A stretch of DNA of 64,000 nt from Mesorhizobium sp. dw_380 (GTDB lineage: Bacteria; Pseudomonadota; Alphaproteobacteria; Rhizobiales; Rhizobiaceae): contig NZ_JAFFIW010000012.1 in assembly GCF_018588885.1 (NCBI RefSeq), positions 107,936 through 171,935 on the forward strand. Reading direction: 5' to 3'. The notes beneath the pieces were generated by a model that saw only the letters and a list, made by a program, of their open reading frames with translations, made no database searches and had not been told where the DNA came from. This document shows positions 17,474 through 27,084 of the stretch, piece by piece. The number at the start of each line of letters is the position of its first letter. The stretch's first letter is position 1. The position numbers were made by a program, and so were the translations under genes.

Positions 17474-18423
17474 TGGCGGTTCAGGCCAAGAACCGCAGCA
17501 TCGACATCGGCGTGTGCACGTTCCGGCGGCCGGAACTGGCCGACACGCTGCGCTCGCTTGCCGCCATGGACATGCCTGAAGGCTTCGATGTCGGCATCGT
17601 CGTCGCCGACAATGACGACACGCCGAGCGCCAGGGAACTGGTAACGGCGCTGTCGCGGGAACTGACCTTGCCGATCCGCTATCATCATTGCCCGGCTCGC
17701 AACATCTCGATCGCCCGCAACGCTTGCCTCGATGCCAGCGAGGCGGATTTCCTCGCCTTCATCGACGACGACGAGACGGCCACCGCCCGTTGGCTCGCCG
17801 AACTGGTGGCGACGGCTGACGTGAGCGGTGCTGCCGCCGTGCTCGGTCCGGTGCGGGCGCTTTACCGCCCGGATGCGCCGGACTGGATGCGGCGCGGCGA
17901 CTTTCATTCCACCTTGCCCGTCTGGGTGCATGGCGAGATCCGCACCGGCTACACCTGCAACGTCCTGCTCCGCGTCGGGACGGACAGCCTGCGCGGCCGC
18001 CGCTTCAGCCTGGCGCGCGGCCAGACCGGCGGCGAGGACACTGAGTTCTTCGACCAGATGCACAAGGCAGGCGGCCGTATCGCCTTTTCTCCCGATGCCT
18101 GGGTGAACGAGGTGGTGCCGCGCGCCAGGGCCGCGTTCGACTGGCTCGGCCGGCGGCGCTTCCGGGTCGGGCAGACGCACGGCCACCTTCTGGGTCACGA
18201 CGCCGGCGGTGCCGGCCTGGTCAAACAGGTCGGCCTGGCTTCGGCAAAGGCGCTCTATTGCTTCGCCGCGGCACTTCCCGTCGTCGCCAGCCCGGTGCGC
18301 AGGAACCGCAGCGTGCTGCGCGGCATCATGCATGTCGGCGTCGTCAGTGGCTTGGTCGGCATCCGCGAAATCCGCCTTTACGGCCAACCCTCGCCACAGG
18401 AAGGAGGCAAGCGTGCAGCCTGA
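17473..18423 (+). CDS. exoM: Glycosyltransferase ExoM
   Basis: The 316-residue GT2 protein shows IDIGVCTFRRPEL at 10-22, IVVADNDD at 42-49 and LAFIDDDETATARW at 94-107, all typical of ExoM, the beta-1,4-glucosyltransferase that acts after ExoL in succinoglycan synthesis. The C-terminal region has a hydrophobic stretch near 255-275. The ATG at 17473 overlaps the exoA stop by one base. The 3' end overlaps the GTG start of exoO by 11 bases. Confidence 0.88.
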   Translation: MAVQAKNRSIDIGVCTFRRPELADTLRSLAAMDMPEGFDVGIVVADNDDTPSARELVTALSRELTLPIRYHHCPARNISIARNACLDASEADFLAFIDDDETATARWLAELVATADVSGAAAVLGPVRALYRPDAPDWMRRGDFHSTLPVWVHGEIRTGYTCNVLLRVGTDSLRGRRFSLARGQTGGEDTEFFDQMHKAGGRIAFSPDAWVNEVVPRARAAFDWLGRRRFRVGQTHGHLLGHDAGGAGLVKQVGLASAKALYCFAAALPVVASPVRRNRSVLRGIMHVGVVSGLVGIREIRLYGQPSPQEGGKRAA

Positions 18424-19381
18424 CGTTTCCTTCGTCCCCGATGTTTCTTTCGTGATCGCCGCCTACAATGCCGAGGCCACCCTAGACCGGGCGATCGCCA
18501 GCGCCATCGCCCAGAAGGACGTCAGCGTCGAAATCATCGTCGTCGACGACCAATCGCGCGATGCGACGCTCGATGTGGCGCGAGCCTATCCCAGGGATAT
18601 CGTGCGCGTCGTCGCGCTGGCCAAAAATCGTGGTCCAGGCGGCGCCAGGAATGCCGGGCTCGAAATCGCCCGCGGCAGGTGGATCGCGGTTCTGGATTCC
18701 GACGATGCCGTCTTTCCCGGCCGCATCGCCACCATGATCGGCCGCGCCGAAAGGGCGGACGCCCAGATCGCCGTCGACAATCTCCAGGTCATCCGCGAGG
18801 ACGGTGTGGTCGAGGATGCCATGTTCCCGAGGCAGTATCTGGAAGGCTTGCGCGAGATTTCGCTGGCCACCTACATCGGCGGTAACATCGTTTTCGAATC
18901 GAAGTTCAACCTCGGTTACCTCAAGCCGATCTTCCAGCGCCGGTTCCTGGACGAAAACCGACTTCGTTATGATGAGAAACTGAGGATCGGCGAGGACTAC
19001 ATCCTGTTTGCCGAAGCTCTGGCCAAGGGTGGCCGATGCGTGGTCGAGCCTGATATCGGCTACGCCTACCATATCCGCAGCGGCTCCATTTCGCGCGTGC
19101 TCGAGCCTCACCACGTCGAGGCGATGCGCAAGGCGGATGCGGTATTTGCTCAAACCCATCGGATGGATGAGGCGGCCCGGGCCGCATTTGCCCGGCGCGA
19201 CCGCAGCCTGCGCAAGGCGGCCTCCTTCCTGGCGATGGTTCAGCACATCAAGGCGCGGTCCCTGCTCAAGGCGATCCGGACGGCGCTCAGCGACCCGGCG
19301 GCGGTCAGGCATATGGGCATGCCGATCGCGGTGCGGTTGCGACGAGTAGCGGCACAGTTTGCCGTGGGGGTGGGGAGGTGA
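18413..19381 (+). CDS. exoO: Glycosyltransferase ExoO
   Basis: The GT2 domain begins at once with DVSFVIAAYNAEATLDRAIA, VVDDQSRD follows near 43-50 and LDSDDA near 97-102. No ATG fits; the GTG at 18413 is preceded by AAGGAGG five bases upstream, a strong ribosome site inside the end of exoM, and gives 322 residues. ExoO adds a beta-1,6 glucose that begins the succinoglycan side chain. Segments YLKPIFQRRFLDENRLRYDE and GEDYILFAEA match the paralogue at 2400. The gene is part of the exoLAMONP run. Confidence 0.86.
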   Translation: MQPDVSFVPDVSFVIAAYNAEATLDRAIASAIAQKDVSVEIIVVDDQSRDATLDVARAYPRDIVRVVALAKNRGPGGARNAGLEIARGRWIAVLDSDDAVFPGRIATMIGRAERADAQIAVDNLQVIREDGVVEDAMFPRQYLEGLREISLATYIGGNIVFESKFNLGYLKPIFQRRFLDENRLRYDEKLRIGEDYILFAEALAKGGRCVVEPDIGYAYHIRSGSISRVLEPHHVEAMRKADAVFAQTHRMDEAARAAFARRDRSLRKAASFLAMVQHIKARSLLKAIRTALSDPAAVRHMGMPIAVRLRRVAAQFAVGVGR

Positions 19382-19455
19382 AGATGCAGGCACATGGAGG
19401 GATTTTTCGTGGCCTGTGAATGGACTGAAGTCGATCTCCTCAGAAGGAATTTGCG

Positions 19456-20352
19456 ATGAAGAAAATCAGGAAGGCCGTGATACCGGTGGCGGGGCTTGGA
19501 ACACGGTTCCTGCCGGCGACCAAGTCGATGCCGAAGGAAATGCTTCCCGTGGTCGACAGGCCTGTCGTGCAATATGCGGTGGACGAGGCCTTCGAAGCCG
19601 GCATCGAGCACATCGTGTTCGTGACCGGCCGCAACAAGGCGGTCATCGAGGACTATTTCGACCTGCATCCGGAATTGATCGGAACCCTGGAGCAGTCCGG
19701 CAAGAAGGCGCAATTGCAGTCGCTGGAAAGCCTTTTACCCGTGGCCGGCGCCACAAGCTTCATCCGCCAGCAGTCGCCGCAGGGCCTCGGTCACGCCGTG
19801 TGGTGCGCGCGCGAGGTTATCGGCGACGAACCCTTCGCCCTGCTTTTGCCTGATATGGTCTCCTTCGGCGGGCGCGGATGCCTGGCCGAGATCACCGACC
19901 TTTACGCACAGACCGGCGGCAACGTCATCGCCGTCGAGCGCTGCGATCCGACCGAGACCAACAAATACGGCATCGTCGGCCGCGGCGCCGAGATCGGCGG
20001 CGGTTTCGAGGTGACGGCGATGGTCGAAAAGCCGGCACCTGCCAACGCGCCGTCGAACTTCTACATCAACGGCCGATATATCCTGCAGCCCCAGATCTTC
20101 GCGCTGCTGGGCAATCAGCAGCGTGGCGCCGGCAACGAGATCCAACTGACGGATGCCATGGTCCGCCTGGCGCAGGACCAGCCGTTCTTCGCCCAGCCTT
20201 TCAACGGCCGCATGTTCGACTGCGGGTCGAAGGAAGGCTTCATCCAGGCCAACATCGCCTTCGCGCTGGCGCGCGACGACATGAAGGGCCCGGTTTTCGA
20301 GATGCTCCGGGAGTTCGTCCGGTCGCATGAACGTCAGGAAGAAGCCGCATAA
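19456..20352 (+). CDS. exoN: UTP-glucose-1-phosphate uridylyltransferase ExoN
   Basis: The 298-residue enzyme starts [20 protein letters not shown], the GalU/ExoN nucleotide-binding loop [11 protein letters not shown], followed by [12 protein letters not shown] and later VEKP and [10 protein letters not shown]. It makes UDP-glucose from UTP and glucose-1-phosphate in the cytosol. This supplies the glucosyltransferases of the block and the UDP-glucose dehydrogenase at 5192. It lies 74 bases after exoO. A GC hairpin with no U tract follows at about 20385-20414. Confidence 0.93.
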   Translation: MKKIRKAVIPVAGLGTRFLPATKSMPKEMLPVVDRPVVQYAVDEAFEAGIEHIVFVTGRNKAVIEDYFDLHPELIGTLEQSGKKAQLQSLESLLPVAGATSFIRQQSPQGLGHAVWCAREVIGDEPFALLLPDMVSFGGRGCLAEITDLYAQTGGNVIAVERCDPTETNKYGIVGRGAEIGGGFEVTAMVEKPAPANAPSNFYINGRYILQPQIFALLGNQQRGAGNEIQLTDAMVRLAQDQPFFAQPFNGRMFDCGSKEGFIQANIAFALARDDMKGPVFEMLREFVRSHERQEEAA

Positions 20353-20384
20353 TGCCCATCTTTCGGGAGTATTGCCGGATGGCT

Positions 20385-20414
20385 GGCGGCGAGGGGCCGA
20401 CAGGCCCCGCCGTC
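20385..20414 (+). terminator. GC hairpin between exoN and exoP
   Basis: GGGGCC-GACA-GGCCCC forms the core of a strong stem extended by CGGCG/CGCCG with one bulged A. No T run follows, so it is not a standard intrinsic terminator. It may reduce read-through or protect the exoN mRNA 3' end. Confidence 0.35.
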
Positions 20415-20476
20415 TGGCATGAAGCTTGCGTTGCCTTTGGCAATGCTCCCGATCTTCGAGGCGCCTGACAGCCAAG

Positions 20477-20521
20477 GCATGATCCCGGAAAGTGGGTCCC
20501 GGTTTCCGGAAAAGATCATGC
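20477..20521. repeat. Short Rhizobiales palindromic repeat
   Basis: An imperfect 45-base palindrome begins GCATGATCCCGGAAAGTGG and ends CGGAAAAGATCATGC. Related copies occur at 23832-23875 and 54314-54357. Elements of this kind are scattered between genes in Mesorhizobium and relatives; they can fold as hairpins in mRNA. This one lies between exoN and exoP. Confidence 0.75.
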
Positions 20522-20587
20522 TCAAACAGAGAGATAGAGCCCCACCCCAATGATCGGGATGGAACCGGCTCTGGAATTGGACCGAAG

Positions 20588-22975
20588 ATGAATTATGCCA
20601 ACTTTCCTCTCGACAAGAGGATGCCATTGCCGAATTCGGATGCAGGAGACGGCGAAGACTTCATCGATATCGAGCGGCTGCTTGGCATGGCCGCACGGCA
20701 GGCCAAGGTGGTTGCCGTGTGCGCTGTCATCGGCCTTTTCCTCGGCATGCTCTATATCCAGACCACGCCGCCCAAATATCAGTCGGTCGCCAGCGTGCTG
20801 ATCGACGAGGGTCTGAACAAGATCGTCGACGACATCTCGGCGGCGTCGACTACCATGCAGACCGACAGCGCCATCCTGAGCCAGATCGAGATCCTGACCT
20901 CGACACGGCTTGCCGCGGTGGTCGTCGACAAGCTCAAGCTCGATAAGAACGAAGCGTTCATGAACCCGCCCCAGTCGGCCCTTGCCCAGGGCGTCGGCCT
21001 GATCCGCGGACTGATCCAGTATGTCCGCCCCAGCCAGCCCATACCGGGCGTTGGTGACATCAGCAAGCTCGACCCGGCCGCGCGCGATGCGCTGATTGCC
21101 ACCTCGGGTCGAGACTACGCGATCCTCAAGCTGCAGAACGAGATCCGGGCTGACCGTGTCGGACGAAGCTACGTCATCGCGCTTGGCTATCAGGCGACGG
21201 ATCCCGGGCTGGCGACCGCGATCACCAAGGCCTATGCCGATGCCTATCTCGCCGATCAGCTCGATGCCAGCTTCGACGCCACCGAGCGCGCGGCGGTCTG
21301 GCTGCAGGGCAGGTTGACGGAACTGCGCGAGAGCTCGCAACAGGCATCGCTCGCGGTCGAGAAGTTCAGGGCCGAACACGGCCTGTCCGCCAACAGCGAT
21401 GGCCAGCTGATGAGCGACAAGCAGCTCGCCGACCTCAATGCCCAGCTGATCGTGGCGCAGGCCGACACCGCGCGCGCCAGTGCCCGCTACCAGCAGTACA
21501 AGTCGATCGTCGAGAGCGGCTCCGAAAACGCTTTCAAGGATGCGGCCATATCGGCCGACCAGCCGAGCAGCTCGGTCATCTCGGCGCTCAAGACCCGCTA
21601 CCTCACGGTCGCCAAGCGGCAGCAGGATGTCGAGGCGAATTTCGGCCCCGAGCATCCGCAGGCTGTGGCGCTCGCCAAGGAAAAGGCCGACATATCGGCA
21701 CAGATCTTCGGCGAGCTGAAGCAACTGACTGAAAGCTATCGCAACGAATATGAGGTGGCGTTGGCGCGGGAGACCGCGCTCAGGGCCAATGTCGCCGCCG
21801 CGCAAGGCAAGAGTTCCATCGATAACCAGTCGCAGGTCAAATTGCGCGACCTCGACCAGAAGGCGACGGCGCTGACGACACTCTATCAAACGTTCCTTGG
21901 CCGTTACGAGGAAGCCGCGCAGCAGCAGTCCTTCCCTGTCGGCAAGATCCGCATCATCTCGGACGCGTCGACGCCGCTCTCCGCCTCGAGCCCGCGCACC
22001 ATCATCGTGCTCGGACTTTCGCTCGTGCTCGGCACGCTGATGGGCGTCGGCTTTGGCGGCCTCAACGAGTTCAACGAGCGGTTTTTCAGGACCGGCGAGG
22101 AGGTACGCGACCGCGTCGGCCTCAAATTCCTCGGCTACCTGCCGACCATCGGCAGCAAACCCGTCAAGGAGGACAAGCAGGCCGAGGCTCAGCCGGATGC
22201 CAAACTGGCCAGGTCGCCGGCCGCCATTGAAAGGCGCGCCCGAATGCGGGTGAGCATCGATGCTCCGGCGTCGATGTTCGCCGAAACGCTGCGCAGCGCC
22301 AAGATCGCCTTCGATGTCGTGATGGAAGGACAAGGCAGCCGCGTCATCGGCGTCATCTCGGTTCTTCCCGGCGAAGGCAAGTCGACGGTCGCGGCCAATC
22401 TCGCCGGCCTGCTTGCCGCCAACGGCGCCAAGACGCTGCTCATCGACGGTGACCTGCGCAATCCGGGGCTTAGCCGAAGCCTCGGCATGGAAGCCGAGCA
22501 AGGCTTGATGGAAGCGGTGGTGACCGGCCAGACCTGGCAGTCCGTCGGCAAGATCGACAGGCAGACCAAGCTCGCCATCATCCCGGCCGTGTTGCGCGGG
22601 CACTTCTCGCACACCAGCGAGCTTCTCTCCTCGGCCGGAATGCGGCGCTTCATCGAGAACGCCAAGGAGACGTTCGAATACATCGTCGTCGATCTGCCGC
22701 CGCTCGGGCCGGTGGTCGACGCCAAGGCCTTCGCGCCGCTCGTCGACGGCTTCGTGCTGGTCACCGAATGGGGCCGCACGCCGCGCGCGATGGTGAGGTC
22801 GATGCTGGAATCCGAACCCTACGTCGCCAACAAGATCGTCGGGGCGGTGCTCAACAAGGTCGACTTGAAGAAGCTGGCCAAATATGGGTCGTTCGGAGCG
22901 TCGGAGAAATTCTTCGACAAATACGCGACCTACTATCTCGACAAGTCGGAAGTGCGCACCAAGGAAACGGCATAG
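20588..22975 (+). CDS. exoP: Polysaccharide co-polymerase/tyrosine kinase ExoP
   Basis: The 795-residue protein has a Wzz-like half with membrane segments near 41-58 and 468-490 flanking a large periplasmic coiled-coil part. A cytoplasmic BY-kinase domain follows: Walker A PGEGKST at 594-600, Walker A' LLIDGDLR and IVVDLPP. A Tyr-containing tail (KYGSF, KYATYYLDKSE) holds the likely autophosphorylation sites. ExoP controls chain length and export of succinoglycan. The length is close to S. meliloti ExoP. The ATG at 20588 is chosen because the frame upstream covers the palindromic repeat. It ends the exoLAMONP run, six bases from a convergent gene. Confidence 0.92.
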   Translation: MNYANFPLDKRMPLPNSDAGDGEDFIDIERLLGMAARQAKVVAVCAVIGLFLGMLYIQTTPPKYQSVASVLIDEGLNKIVDDISAASTTMQTDSAILSQIEILTSTRLAAVVVDKLKLDKNEAFMNPPQSALAQGVGLIRGLIQYVRPSQPIPGVGDISKLDPAARDALIATSGRDYAILKLQNEIRADRVGRSYVIALGYQATDPGLATAITKAYADAYLADQLDASFDATERAAVWLQGRLTELRESSQQASLAVEKFRAEHGLSANSDGQLMSDKQLADLNAQLIVAQADTARASARYQQYKSIVESGSENAFKDAAISADQPSSSVISALKTRYLTVAKRQQDVEANFGPEHPQAVALAKEKADISAQIFGELKQLTESYRNEYEVALARETALRANVAAAQGKSSIDNQSQVKLRDLDQKATALTTLYQTFLGRYEEAAQQQSFPVGKIRIISDASTPLSASSPRTIIVLGLSLVLGTLMGVGFGGLNEFNERFFRTGEEVRDRVGLKFLGYLPTIGSKPVKEDKQAEAQPDAKLARSPAAIERRARMRVSIDAPASMFAETLRSAKIAFDVVMEGQGSRVIGVISVLPGEGKSTVAANLAGLLAANGAKTLLIDGDLRNPGLSRSLGMEAEQGLMEAVVTGQTWQSVGKIDRQTKLAIIPAVLRGHFSHTSELLSSAGMRRFIENAKETFEYIVVDLPPLGPVVDAKAFAPLVDGFVLVTEWGRTPRAMVRSMLESEPYVANKIVGAVLNKVDLKKLAKYGSFGASEKFFDKYATYYLDKSEVRTKETA

Positions 22976-22981
22976 GCCCGA

Positions 22982-23785
22982 TCAGGAGAAGATCAGCCGG
23001 CCCCGCTTGTCGGCGATCCTGACTGCGGTCAAGCGGCCGCTCTGGAAGGCGGCGGTATCGATACCCAGCCTGCGTCCCTCTAGCCTGGGGATGTCCACCG
23101 GCGTGTGGCCATGCACCACCCAGCGGTCGAGCAGATGCGATGCGTCGAAGAAGTCCGAGCGGATGTGAAGCAGGTCATGGTCGTCCTGTGCCGCAAGGTC
23201 GACGCCGGGCCGGATGCCTGCATGCACGAAGACGAACTTCCTCGATCGGACCATGATCGGCAGCCCGCGCAGGAAGCCGACATGCTCGGCCGGAATGACC
23301 TCCCTTATGCGCCGGTCGATCTCGGCGCCGCTTGTGTAGAGACTGGCCAGCCGCGTCGGATCGAGGCCGTAGGAAAACAGGGTTTGCAGGCCACCCGTTG
23401 CCAGCCAGGGCTCGCGCGACAGGTTTCCGTCGAGATAATGCAGCATCGCCACCTCGTGATTGCCGGCCAGGCAGATGCGCTGGAAGCCTTTCGGAGGCGG
23501 CGCCAGGAGATGATCGAGCACGCGCGCCGATTGCGGCCCGCGGTCGACATAGTCGCCAAGCATGATGATGATCTTGCGGCCCTGGAAGCGCAGCGAATCG
23601 AGCAGGATCTTCTGCTCCAGCGAGCGCAGCTCCTTGTAGCAGCCGTGCACGTCGCCGATTGCATAGACGGTCGTGTCCTGCAAATCGATATCGAGGCGTG
23701 CGCGCGCCGCGATACGAGGTTTTCGCTGAAACAGGGTCACTGGCGGAGCATCCCGATATCGAGCAGACAGTCGTGCACAAAGCAT
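22982..23785 (-). CDS. Metallophosphoesterase (Ser/Thr phosphatase-like)
   Basis: The protein has the complete PPP-family metal set: IGDVHGCYKEL, MLGDYVDRGP, AGNHE and VHGHTP, with VFVHAG near the middle. It resembles bacterial PrpA/ApaH-like phosphatases that act on phosphoproteins or dinucleotides in the cytosol. Being six bases from exoP and convergent, it could reverse ExoP tyrosine phosphorylation, but this is a guess from position. The 267-residue form starts at ATG 23785; the GTG at 23740 would remove 15 residues outside the domain. Confidence 0.8.
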   Translation of the reverse strand: MLCARLSARYRDAPPVTLFQRKPRIAARARLDIDLQDTTVYAIGDVHGCYKELRSLEQKILLDSLRFQGRKIIIMLGDYVDRGPQSARVLDHLLAPPPKGFQRICLAGNHEVAMLHYLDGNLSREPWLATGGLQTLFSYGLDPTRLASLYTSGAEIDRRIREVIPAEHVGFLRGLPIMVRSRKFVFVHAGIRPGVDLAAQDDHDLLHIRSDFFDASHLLDRWVVHGHTPVDIPRLEGRRLGIDTAAFQSGRLTAVRIADKRGRLIFS

Positions 23786-23831
23786 GACTGTCTGTTATCC
23801 CGCGTGAAGCGGAAAGTGCCAAGTGGCTAAT

Positions 23832-23875
23832 GCATGATTCCGAAAGCGGAATCCGGTTTTTTGAAAAGATCATGC
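23832..23875. repeat. Short Rhizobiales palindromic repeat
   Basis: GCATGATTCCGAAAGCGG and TTGAAAAGATCATGC form the arms of a 44-base element like the one at 20477. It lies upstream of the phosphatase gene. Confidence 0.75.
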
Positions 23876-23963
23876 TACGCCCGACAGCCTGGAATGGCGG
23901 ACAGGCCCGGCGTGTTCACGCCATGGCGCGGTTCTATAGCGAAACCGTAACCGTGAACGGCGG

Positions 23964-25046
23964 CTAGGCGGCCTTGAGCCGGTAGCGGAAAACGGTGCGG
24001 TCAAGCAGCAGCCGGATGCGCGTTTCAGCCTCGGTGGCCACCAGCCAGCTTGCCGCGATCATGGTCGCGCCGACAATTGCCATCGACACGAGATAAGGCA
24101 CTCCGGCGCGGACCAAGGCGCCAAGCATGGCCGCACCGATGACGTCGTGGATCAGGTAGAGCGGATAGGTCATCAGGCCGATCCGCCGCCAGCCGCTCCA
24201 ACTGAGGTCGAGCCGCAGCGACCATGCCATGAGTGCCATGGCGACGAGGAAGATCAGGATCGGCGGAGCATAGGGCATCACGGCCTCGACCTTCATGCTG
24301 TGGACGTCGACCGAGCTCGCGATCTGCAGCACGCCGCCGCCGAGGAACAGCAGGCAGAAGCCGAGGCGTGGGGCCGTCAGCGCCTTGAATCGCATCAGCC
24401 AGAGCAGCACACCGACCGCGAAGAAGCAGCCATGATGCACCAGGATGAGCTGCAGCCAGCGCGTTTCGGCGAAGTCGGACCAGCCGAGCGGATAATAGAG
24501 GCACCAGAACAGCGTGCTGACCAGGCCGATGGTGATCGCGACCGCCTCCATCAGATGGAAACGGCCGAGTTGCAGCAGGATCCAGACGATGGCGTAGAAG
24601 GCGATCTCGATGCCGAGTGTCCAGTAGACGCTGTCCACCCACGGACCATAGGGCGCGAACAGCGCGGTGCGGAGGAGCCGGACCACCGCATCGGTCGGCC
24701 AGCTCAGGCCGATGATGAGCAGCAGCGCCGCGGTGACCGGCGCACAGACCCAGACCGCCGGTGCCAGCCGTTTCACCCTGGCTTCGAAAAACCGCAGCGG
24801 CGTCGACTTCTCGGCGCTGAAGGCGATCACGAAGCCGCTGATAACGAAGAAGATTTCGACGCCGACCCAGCCGGACCCGACCCAGGCGCCTATATCAGGT
24901 TGCGGAGGAACGCCGCCCGTAGCCTGCGCCGAGATGCCGTCCGGGTAGGCCCATACCCAGAAGCCGTAGTGATAGACCATGACCAGCACAGCGGCGAGAA
25001 ACCGCAGGATATCGACGCCGCCAAATGTAATTTTCTGCTGAGCCAT
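23964..25046 (-). CDS. Acyltransferase family 3, ExoZ-like
   Basis: The 360-residue integral membrane protein has about ten hydrophobic segments. It starts VDILRFLAAVLVMVYHYGFW, with the conserved Arg and the His-x-x-x-x-W type motif of O-acyltransferases, and later has IFFVISGFVIAFS. Family members move acetyl or succinyl groups to polysaccharide sugars; ExoZ acetylates succinoglycan. The location next to the exo block favours that role, but the acyl group cannot be told. The ATG at 25046 is chosen; a 31-residue extension upstream is basic and covers a TGC dyad. Confidence 0.82.
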   Translation of the reverse strand: MAQQKITFGGVDILRFLAAVLVMVYHYGFWVWAYPDGISAQATGGVPPQPDIGAWVGSGWVGVEIFFVISGFVIAFSAEKSTPLRFFEARVKRLAPAVWVCAPVTAALLLIIGLSWPTDAVVRLLRTALFAPYGPWVDSVYWTLGIEIAFYAIVWILLQLGRFHLMEAVAITIGLVSTLFWCLYYPLGWSDFAETRWLQLILVHHGCFFAVGVLLWLMRFKALTAPRLGFCLLFLGGGVLQIASSVDVHSMKVEAVMPYAPPILIFLVAMALMAWSLRLDLSWSGWRRIGLMTYPLYLIHDVIGAAMLGALVRAGVPYLVSMAIVGATMIAASWLVATEAETRIRLLLDRTVFRYRLKAA

Positions 25047-25089
25047 ACCGTACCGCCGGATGGCCCCCCGGCAAAACTTTAGGGTGGAT

Positions 25090-25104
25090 TGCTGCATTGC
25101 ACAA
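25090..25104. promoter_or_regulatory. TGC dyad upstream of acyltransferase
   Basis: TGCTGC-ATT-GCACAA lies 44 bases before the acyltransferase start. It is followed by CAAAAG, as at 15251. This is another member of the repeated operator-like dyad. Confidence 0.5.
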
Positions 25105-25176
25105 CAAAAGTATTGCTTGCCGATCAGCGTCGTCGGCAAGCAAAGGCTGCGCGGGATCGCTTCCGCGTTGGCGGCC

Positions 25177-27084
25177 TCAAATCCCGATCCCGCGCTCCTT
25201 CAGGGCGGCGGTGATTTCGTCGAGGATGACCGGGTCGTCGATGGTCGCCGGCATGGTCCATTCCTCCTTGTCGGCGATCTTCTGCATGGTGCCGCGCAGG
25301 ATCTTGCCAGACCGCGTCTTGGGCAGGCGCTTGATCGTCACCACGGTCTTGAAGGCGGCGACCGGGCCGATGCGCTCGCGCACCAGGGCGACGACCTCCT
25401 TCTCGATGGCGCCACCCTCGCGCGCGACACCGGCATTGAGCACCACGAAACCGAGCGGCACCTGGCCCTTCATCGCATCGGCAATGCCGACGACGGCGCA
25501 TTCGGCGACATCGGGATGGGCGGCCAGCACCTCTTCCATCGCGCCCGTCGACAGCCTGTGGCCGGCGACATTGATGATATCGTCGGTGCGCGCCATCACG
25601 TAGAGATAGCCATCCTCGTCGATCATGCCGGCATCGGCCGTCTTGTAGAAGCCGGGGAACTCGTCGAGATAAGCCTGGCGGAAGCGCGCATCGGCGTTCC
25701 ACAGCGTCGGCAGGCAGCCGGCCGGCAGCGGCAGCTTGATCACCACATTGCCCAGCGTACCGCGCGGCACCTCGTGGCCGGCATCGTCGAGCACGCGGAT
25801 GTCGTAGCCGGGCATCGGCACGCCTGGCGAGCCGTATTTCACCGGCAGCAGGCCAAGTCCGGCCGGGTTGATGGTCATCGGCGAGCCGGTCTCGGTCTGC
25901 CACCAATGGTCGATCACCGGCACGTTGAGTTTCTGTTCCGCCCATTTGATGGTCTCGGGATCGGCGCGCTCGCCGGCGAGGAACAGCGTGCGGAATTTGG
26001 ACAGATCGTATTTGGGAACGAATTCGCCCTTGGGGTCCTGGCCCTTGATCGCCCGAAAGGCGGTCGGCGCGGTGAACAGGGCGACCACGCCATGTTCGGC
26101 GATAACCCGCCAGTAGGTGCCGGCGTCCGGCGTGCCGATCGGCTTGCCTTCGAACAGGACGCTCGTGCAGCCATGCAGCAGCGGTCCGTAGACGATGTAG
26201 GAATGGCCGACCACCCAGCCGACATCGGACGCCGCCCAGAACACTTCGCCCGGCTTGACGCCGAACTCGTTTTCCATCGTCCATTTCAGCGCGACCATGT
26301 GCCCGCCATTGTCGCGCACGATGCCCTTGGGCTGGCCGGTCGTGCCTGACGTGTAGATGATGTAGAGCGGATCGGTGGCAAGCACCGGCACGCAGTCGAC
26401 ATTGGCGCCGGCCGCCCGCTCGCGCGCGACGGCGTCGGCATAGTCGATGTCGAAATGGTCCTTCAAATCGCAGCGCAACTGGTCGCGCTGCAGGATCAGG
26501 CAGGCGTCCGGCTTGTGGCGGGACATCTCGATCGCTTTGTCTAGCAGCGGCTTGTAGGCAACGGTGCGGCCCGGCTCCAGGCCGCAGGAGGCCGAGATGA
26601 TCAGCTTCGGTTTTGCGTCGTCGATGCGGGTGGCAAGCTCATGCGAGGCGAAGCCGCCGAAGACGACCGAATGCACTGCGCCGATCCGGGCGCAGGCGAG
26701 CATGGCGATGGCCGCCTCCGCCACCATCGGCATGTAGATGATGACGCGGTCGCCCTTGCCGATGCCACGGTTCTTCAACACCGAGGTCAGCGCCACCACT
26801 TCGCGTTTCAGCTCGGCATAGGTGAATTTTTTGACCGTTCCGGTGATGGCGCTGTCATGAATCAGTGCGATCTGATCGGCGCGCCCGGCGGCGACATGCC
26901 GATCGATGGCGTTGTAGCAGGTGTTGCAGGTCGCGCCGGTGAACCAGCGGCCATAGACGCCGGCGGTGGCATCGAACACCTTGTCCCAGGGCGAATACCA
27001 GTCGATGGCGCCGGCCGCGTCGGCCCAGAATTTTTCCGGGTCGCGTTTCCAGCTTTCATAGACCTCGTGATAGCGTGAAGCCAT
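25177..27084 (-). CDS. prpE: Propionyl-CoA synthetase
   Basis: The 635-residue enzyme has the acyl-CoA synthetase ATP loop YTSGTTGQPKG, WWQTETGSP, and NVAGHRLSTGAMEEVLAAH. The last is the form typical of PrpE rather than acetyl-CoA synthetase. The C-terminal KTRSGKILR carries the lysine acylated and used for adenylation. It activates propionate to propionyl-CoA with ATP in the cytosol. The ATG at 27084 gives the family's usual N-terminus (YHEVYESWKRDPEKFW). No other propionate gene is adjacent. A tiny membrane-protein gene lies upstream on the same strand. Confidence 0.9.
   Translation of the reverse strand: MASRYHEVYESWKRDPEKFWADAAGAIDWYSPWDKVFDATAGVYGRWFTGATCNTCYNAIDRHVAAGRADQIALIHDSAITGTVKKFTYAELKREVVALTSVLKNRGIGKGDRVIIYMPMVAEAAIAMLACARIGAVHSVVFGGFASHELATRIDDAKPKLIISASCGLEPGRTVAYKPLLDKAIEMSRHKPDACLILQRDQLRCDLKDHFDIDYADAVARERAAGANVDCVPVLATDPLYIIYTSGTTGQPKGIVRDNGGHMVALKWTMENEFGVKPGEVFWAASDVGWVVGHSYIVYGPLLHGCTSVLFEGKPIGTPDAGTYWRVIAEHGVVALFTAPTAFRAIKGQDPKGEFVPKYDLSKFRTLFLAGERADPETIKWAEQKLNVPVIDHWWQTETGSPMTINPAGLGLLPVKYGSPGVPMPGYDIRVLDDAGHEVPRGTLGNVVIKLPLPAGCLPTLWNADARFRQAYLDEFPGFYKTADAGMIDEDGYLYVMARTDDIINVAGHRLSTGAMEEVLAAHPDVAECAVVGIADAMKGQVPLGFVVLNAGVAREGGAIEKEVVALVRERIGPVAAFKTVVTIKRLPKTRSGKILRGTMQKIADKEEWTMPATIDDPVILDEITAALKERGIGI

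Noticed and set aside
20522..22612. 696-codon open frame antisense to exoP
   Set aside because: It is a product of high-GC codon bias opposite a clear ExoP gene; its translation is low-complexity and Arg/Gly/Asp-rich with no family motifs or ribosome site.
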